The translations under genes and the position numbers were made by a program. Positions 5,643 to 7,701 of a stretch of 7,701 nucleotides of DNA are shown piece by piece. Position 1 is the first letter of the stretch, and each line of letters opens with the position of its first letter. Under the pieces are notes generated by a model that saw nothing but the letters and a program-made list of their open reading frames with translations, ran no database searches and was not told the DNA's origin. The stretch is from DAOUKH01 sp034421515 (GTDB taxonomy: Bacteria; Chloroflexota; Dehalococcoidia; SHYB01): assembly GCA_034421515.1 (NCBI GenBank), contig DAOUKH010000017.1, forward strand, positions 1-7,701, written 5' to 3'.

Positions 5643-5902
5643 CGCGCGTCAGCGTCCGGCGGCATCCGGGGCTCCCAGATCTTCTTGATGTCGAGGAAGT
5701 CCTGGTAGGTCGCGTCGGGCAGCGGTGGCAGGAGGTCCCGCAGCGCGCTGAGCGATAGCTTGTCCTCGGGAGGGCGCCGTATGCGGGTGAACCGGGCGCG
5801 CGGCTTCCCTCGGCGGGTGATGATCACCTCTTCCCCGTCGTCGAGATTGCGGAGTATCTCGCTGAATCTCGCCTTGAACTCGGTCACGCCGTACGCGGGC
5901 AT
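5639..5902 (-). CDS. Phd/YefM-family antitoxin, no toxin in view
   Basis: An 87-residue protein whose first 40 residues match the Phd/YefM fold: AYGVTEFKARFSEILRNL, then EEVIITRRGKPRARFTRI, the region that dimerises and binds DNA in type II antitoxins. The C-terminal half (DKLSLSALRDLLPPLP and after) would be the toxin-binding part. The ATG at 5902 lies 3 bases after the SDR stop and follows AAGGG within that gene's end. No toxin ORF is found: downstream lies the convergent methyltransferase, with both stops sharing CTAG at 5639-5642, and upstream is the SDR. It may therefore be a solitary repressor of its own operon or the remnant of a lost toxin-antitoxin pair, or it may act with a toxin elsewhere in the genome. 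Confidence 0.85.
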   Translation of the reverse strand: MPAYGVTEFKARFSEILRNLDDGEEVIITRRGKPRARFTRIRRPPEDKLSLSALRDLLPPLPDATYQDFLDIKKIWEPRMPPDADAR

Positions 5903-5905
5903 CGG

Positions 5906-6832
5906 CTAGCCCTTGGGCGGCTGTGGTGGCGCGGGGTTGACGACTTCTCGGCCGATGGTGTTGGGGTAGAGCAGCGCGATCTCTTGCGCCGTCCAACGCC
6001 CGCTCGGCTTCTCCATCGTCTTGGAGGCGTAGGGGTTGTTCATCAGGGAGATTTCGCCGTCCTGGATGAAGAAGGTCTGGCCGTTGATGTCGCGGGCGTG
6101 GTCGGTGCACAGGTAGGCGACCAGGGGCGCGATGGCCGCCGGGTCGCGCTGCTGGGCGAGTCCGCCGCCGGCGGAGGCGATGCCCGCCTGGGCGCGCTTG
6201 GCCCGGGCCTCGTTGGAGACGCTCTGCACCATGCGCGTGTCAGCGGAGGGGGCGATGACGTTGCACGTCACGCCGTACTTGCCGAGGTCCCGGGCCGCGG
6301 TGCGGATGAAGCCGGCGATGCCGTCCTTTGCCGCGCCGTAGTTGCCCTGACCGGCGTTCCCGACCAGGCCGGAGGTCGACGAGAAGCCGATCAGCGTCCC
6401 GCCCCGCTGCTGCCGGAAGATGATCGCCGACGGCTTGCCCACGGCGAACATGCCCTTCAGATGGACCGCCATCACGGCGTCCCATTCCTCCTCGGTCATG
6501 TTGAAGATCATGCGGTCGCGGAGGATGCCCGCGGCGTGGACCATGGCGTCGAGGCGGCCGAAGTTGTCGAGGGCGGCCTGCACGATGCGCTCGCCGCCCT
6601 CCATCGACGCGACCGACTCGTAGACCGCCGCCGCATCGCCGCCCTCACCCTTGATCTGGTTGACGACCTCGTCGGCGGGCTCGTTGGAGGCGCCGGTGCC
6701 GTCGAAGTGGCCGCCGAGGTCGTTGACGATGACCTTGGCGCCCTGCCGCGCCAGCTCGATGCACATGCCGCGTCCGATGCCGCGCCCGCCGCCGGTGACG
6801 ACCGCAACCTTGCCTTCTAGATGTTTCGCCAT
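5906..6832 (-). CDS. Short-chain dehydrogenase/reductase, MFE-2-like 3-hydroxyacyl-CoA dehydrogenase type
   Basis: A 308-residue NAD(P)-dependent oxidoreductase with a Rossmann fold. Seen: cofactor motif TGGGRGIG (13-20), NDLGG (37-41), whose aspartate favours NAD(H), HAAG (99-102) in place of the usual NNAG, and catalytic Ser152, Tyr165 and Lys169 (NYGAAK). The NDLGG motif, the ILRDRMxFNMTEEEWD block (103-118) and NVIAPSADTRM resemble the dehydrogenase part of peroxisomal MFE-2/HSD17B4, suggesting hydroxyacyl-CoA or similar beta-hydroxy substrates; this is inference. A C-terminal tail of about 45 residues (KPSGRWTAQE … NPAPPQPPKG) goes beyond a minimal SDR. The ATG at 6832 has GAGGAGAG 6 bases upstream; the frame is open to 6958, but the 42 extra residues lie in the neighbouring gene's end and look like shadow coding. 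It lies 32 bases after the upstream paralogue and 3 bases before the antitoxin. Confidence 0.92.
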   Translation of the reverse strand: MAKHLEGKVAVVTGGGRGIGRGMCIELARQGAKVIVNDLGGHFDGTGASNEPADEVVNQIKGEGGDAAAVYESVASMEGGERIVQAALDNFGRLDAMVHAAGILRDRMIFNMTEEEWDAVMAVHLKGMFAVGKPSAIIFRQQRGGTLIGFSSTSGLVGNAGQGNYGAAKDGIAGFIRTAARDLGKYGVTCNVIAPSADTRMVQSVSNEARAKRAQAGIASAGGGLAQQRDPAAIAPLVAYLCTDHARDINGQTFFIQDGEISLMNNPYASKTMEKPSGRWTAQEIALLYPNTIGREVVNPAPPQPPKG

Positions 6833-6864
6833 ATCGGTCTCTCCTCTGGGGACTGCGGCGGCGC

Positions 6865-7701
6865 CTAGCTCTTTGCCGGCTCTGCGGGTGGTGCGGGGTT
6901 GGTCACCCCTTCCATCAGCGTGCCGGGCACGGCGTCGATGAGCTCGTCCACCGTCCACAGGCCGGGTTTGAAGATGGTCTTGATGGCCCGCGGCGGCTGG
7001 ACGTACGAAACTTTGCTCCCGCCGATGAACAGCACCTGTCCGTTGACGTTTGCGGAGGCGTCGCTAGCCAGGAAGACCGCCAGCGGGGCCACGTCCAGCG
7101 GGTCGAGCGTGGAGAGGTCGGTCGGCGCCGCGCCGCCGGCGAAGCCCTCGCGGGTCACGCCCGAAGCCTTGCGCTTCTCGAGGGCCTGAAGGTACTCGTC
7201 GGTCAGGGTCATGCGAGTGCCCGCCATGGGGGCGATCGAGTTCACCGTGACGCCGTAACGGCCCATGTCTTTGCAGATTACTTTGACGAGGCCGGCGATG
7301 CCCGACTTGGCCGCCGAATAGTTGCACTGGCCGGTGTTGCCGTAGAGGCCCGACGTGGAGGTGAGGGTGATGATCCGCCCCGACCGCTGCTGCCGCATGA
7401 CGATGGCGGCGGGCTTCACGCAGGCGAAGGTGCCCTTGAGGTGGGTGTTGTAGACGCCGTCCCACTCCTCCTCGGTCATGTTGAACAGCATCCGGTCGCG
7501 GAGGATGCCGGCGCAGGTGACCAGGATGTCGAGGCCGCCGAAGCTGTCGAGCGCGGTTTTGATGATCCGCTCGCCGCCCTCCATCGTGGCCACGCTGTCG
7601 TAGTTGGCCACGGCCTCGCCGCCGGCCGCCTTGATCTCGTCGACGACGAGATCGGCGGACTGTTTCGATGCGCCCTCGCCTCGTGTCGAGCCACCAAGGT
7701 C
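6865..7701 (-). CDS. Second MFE-2-like short-chain dehydrogenase/reductase (partial, N-terminus off-window)
   Basis: The frame is open from the right edge and gives 278 residues beginning DLGGSTRGEG, aligned with residue 38 of the neighbouring SDR, so about 37 N-terminal residues with the TGxxxGxG motif are missing. The GTG inside VANYDSV at 7611 is not a real start. Seen: TCAG (62-65, for NNAG), catalytic Ser115, Tyr128 and Lys132 (NYSAAK), and VNSIAPMAGTRM. It shares with the neighbour the YDSVA-MEGGERI, ILRDRMLFNMTEEEWD and HLKG blocks, plus the tail KPGLWTVDEL … NPAPP. It is therefore a tandem paralogue, also probably acting on acyl-CoA-type substrates. A longer variable loop (about 164-200) between core and tail may set a different substrate. 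It is upstream in the same operon as the other SDR and the antitoxin. Confidence 0.9.
   Translation of the reverse strand, partial: DLGGSTRGEGASKQSADLVVDEIKAAGGEAVANYDSVATMEGGERIIKTALDSFGGLDILVTCAGILRDRMLFNMTEEEWDGVYNTHLKGTFACVKPAAIVMRQQRSGRIITLTSTSGLYGNTGQCNYSAAKSGIAGLVKVICKDMGRYGVTVNSIAPMAGTRMTLTDEYLQALEKRKASGVTREGFAGGAAPTDLSTLDPLDVAPLAVFLASDASANVNGQVLFIGGSKVSYVQPPRAIKTIFKPGLWTVDELIDAVPGTLMEGVTNPAPPAEPAKS

Noticed and set aside
5639..6110. Possible toxin gene adjacent to the Phd antitoxin
   Set aside because: The only other frames here are out-of-frame shadows of the antitoxin and SDR (for instance the Arg/His/Pro-rich frame at 5649-6110); none resembles Doc, PIN or RelE/YoeB toxins.
5984..6820. 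Plus-strand open frame of 278 codons opposite the first SDR
   Set aside because: It is the antisense shadow of an SDR with intact catalytic residues; no Shine-Dalgarno and no recognisable motifs.
6833..6958. 42-codon N-terminal extension of the first SDR
   Set aside because: It covers the end of the upstream SDR and is Arg/Gly-rich. The ATG at 6832 has a good Shine-Dalgarno and begins the canonical Rossmann fold.
1..7701. CRISPR array, tRNA, rRNA or riboswitch
   Set aside because: I saw no regularly spaced repeats other than the IS and DUF2680 pairs, and no cloverleaf or known riboswitch consensus. The intergenic gaps are mostly too short.

Overview
The window is strongly GC-rich bacterial DNA, densely coded, with gene starts that usually follow a purine-rich Shine-Dalgarno site. 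Gene content is a two-component system beside a secreted DUF2680-like protein, a nitroreductase, Nudix-GNAT-methyltransferase, a Phd-type antitoxin and two MFE-2-like short-chain dehydrogenases. From memory, this mix resembles Chloroflexota (SAR202/Dehalococcoidia-like) or Actinomycetota. No rRNA or marker gene is present, so the taxon is an inference only.

Layout. Positions 1-109 hold the 3' end of an IS481-like transposase gene and its terminal repeats, reading right and stopping next to the signalling genes. Positions 138-2871 (minus strand) carry a likely operon: secreted two-repeat protein, then an OmpR-type response regulator, then a HAMP sensor kinase. The last two overlap by 8 bp, and a strong hairpin lies just before the regulator. 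A nitroreductase (3000-3596, minus) follows upstream. It is divergent from a plus-strand operon at 3769-5642: Nudix hydrolase, GNAT acetyltransferase and beta-class DNA methyltransferase, tightly packed. The methyltransferase meets a Phd/YefM antitoxin tail to tail, with the two stop codons sharing one CTAG. The antitoxin (5639-5902) is the last gene of a minus-strand operon whose upstream genes are two related SDR dehydrogenases (5906-6832, and 6865 to beyond the right edge).

How the genes fit together. The kinase and regulator form one signalling pair, and the secreted protein is a plausible periplasmic or cell-surface partner or target of it. The SDR pair probably acts on acyl-CoA or related hydroxy/keto substrates, and the antitoxin is co-transcribed with it but has no visible toxin. 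The methyltransferase has no restriction partner in view. No stretch over 300 bases lacks a gene. I see no CRISPR array, tRNA or rRNA. Nothing here amounts to a clearly new system. The most interesting items are the secreted-protein/two-component linkage with its leader hairpin, the toxin-less antitoxin inside a metabolic operon, and the orphan methyltransferase.
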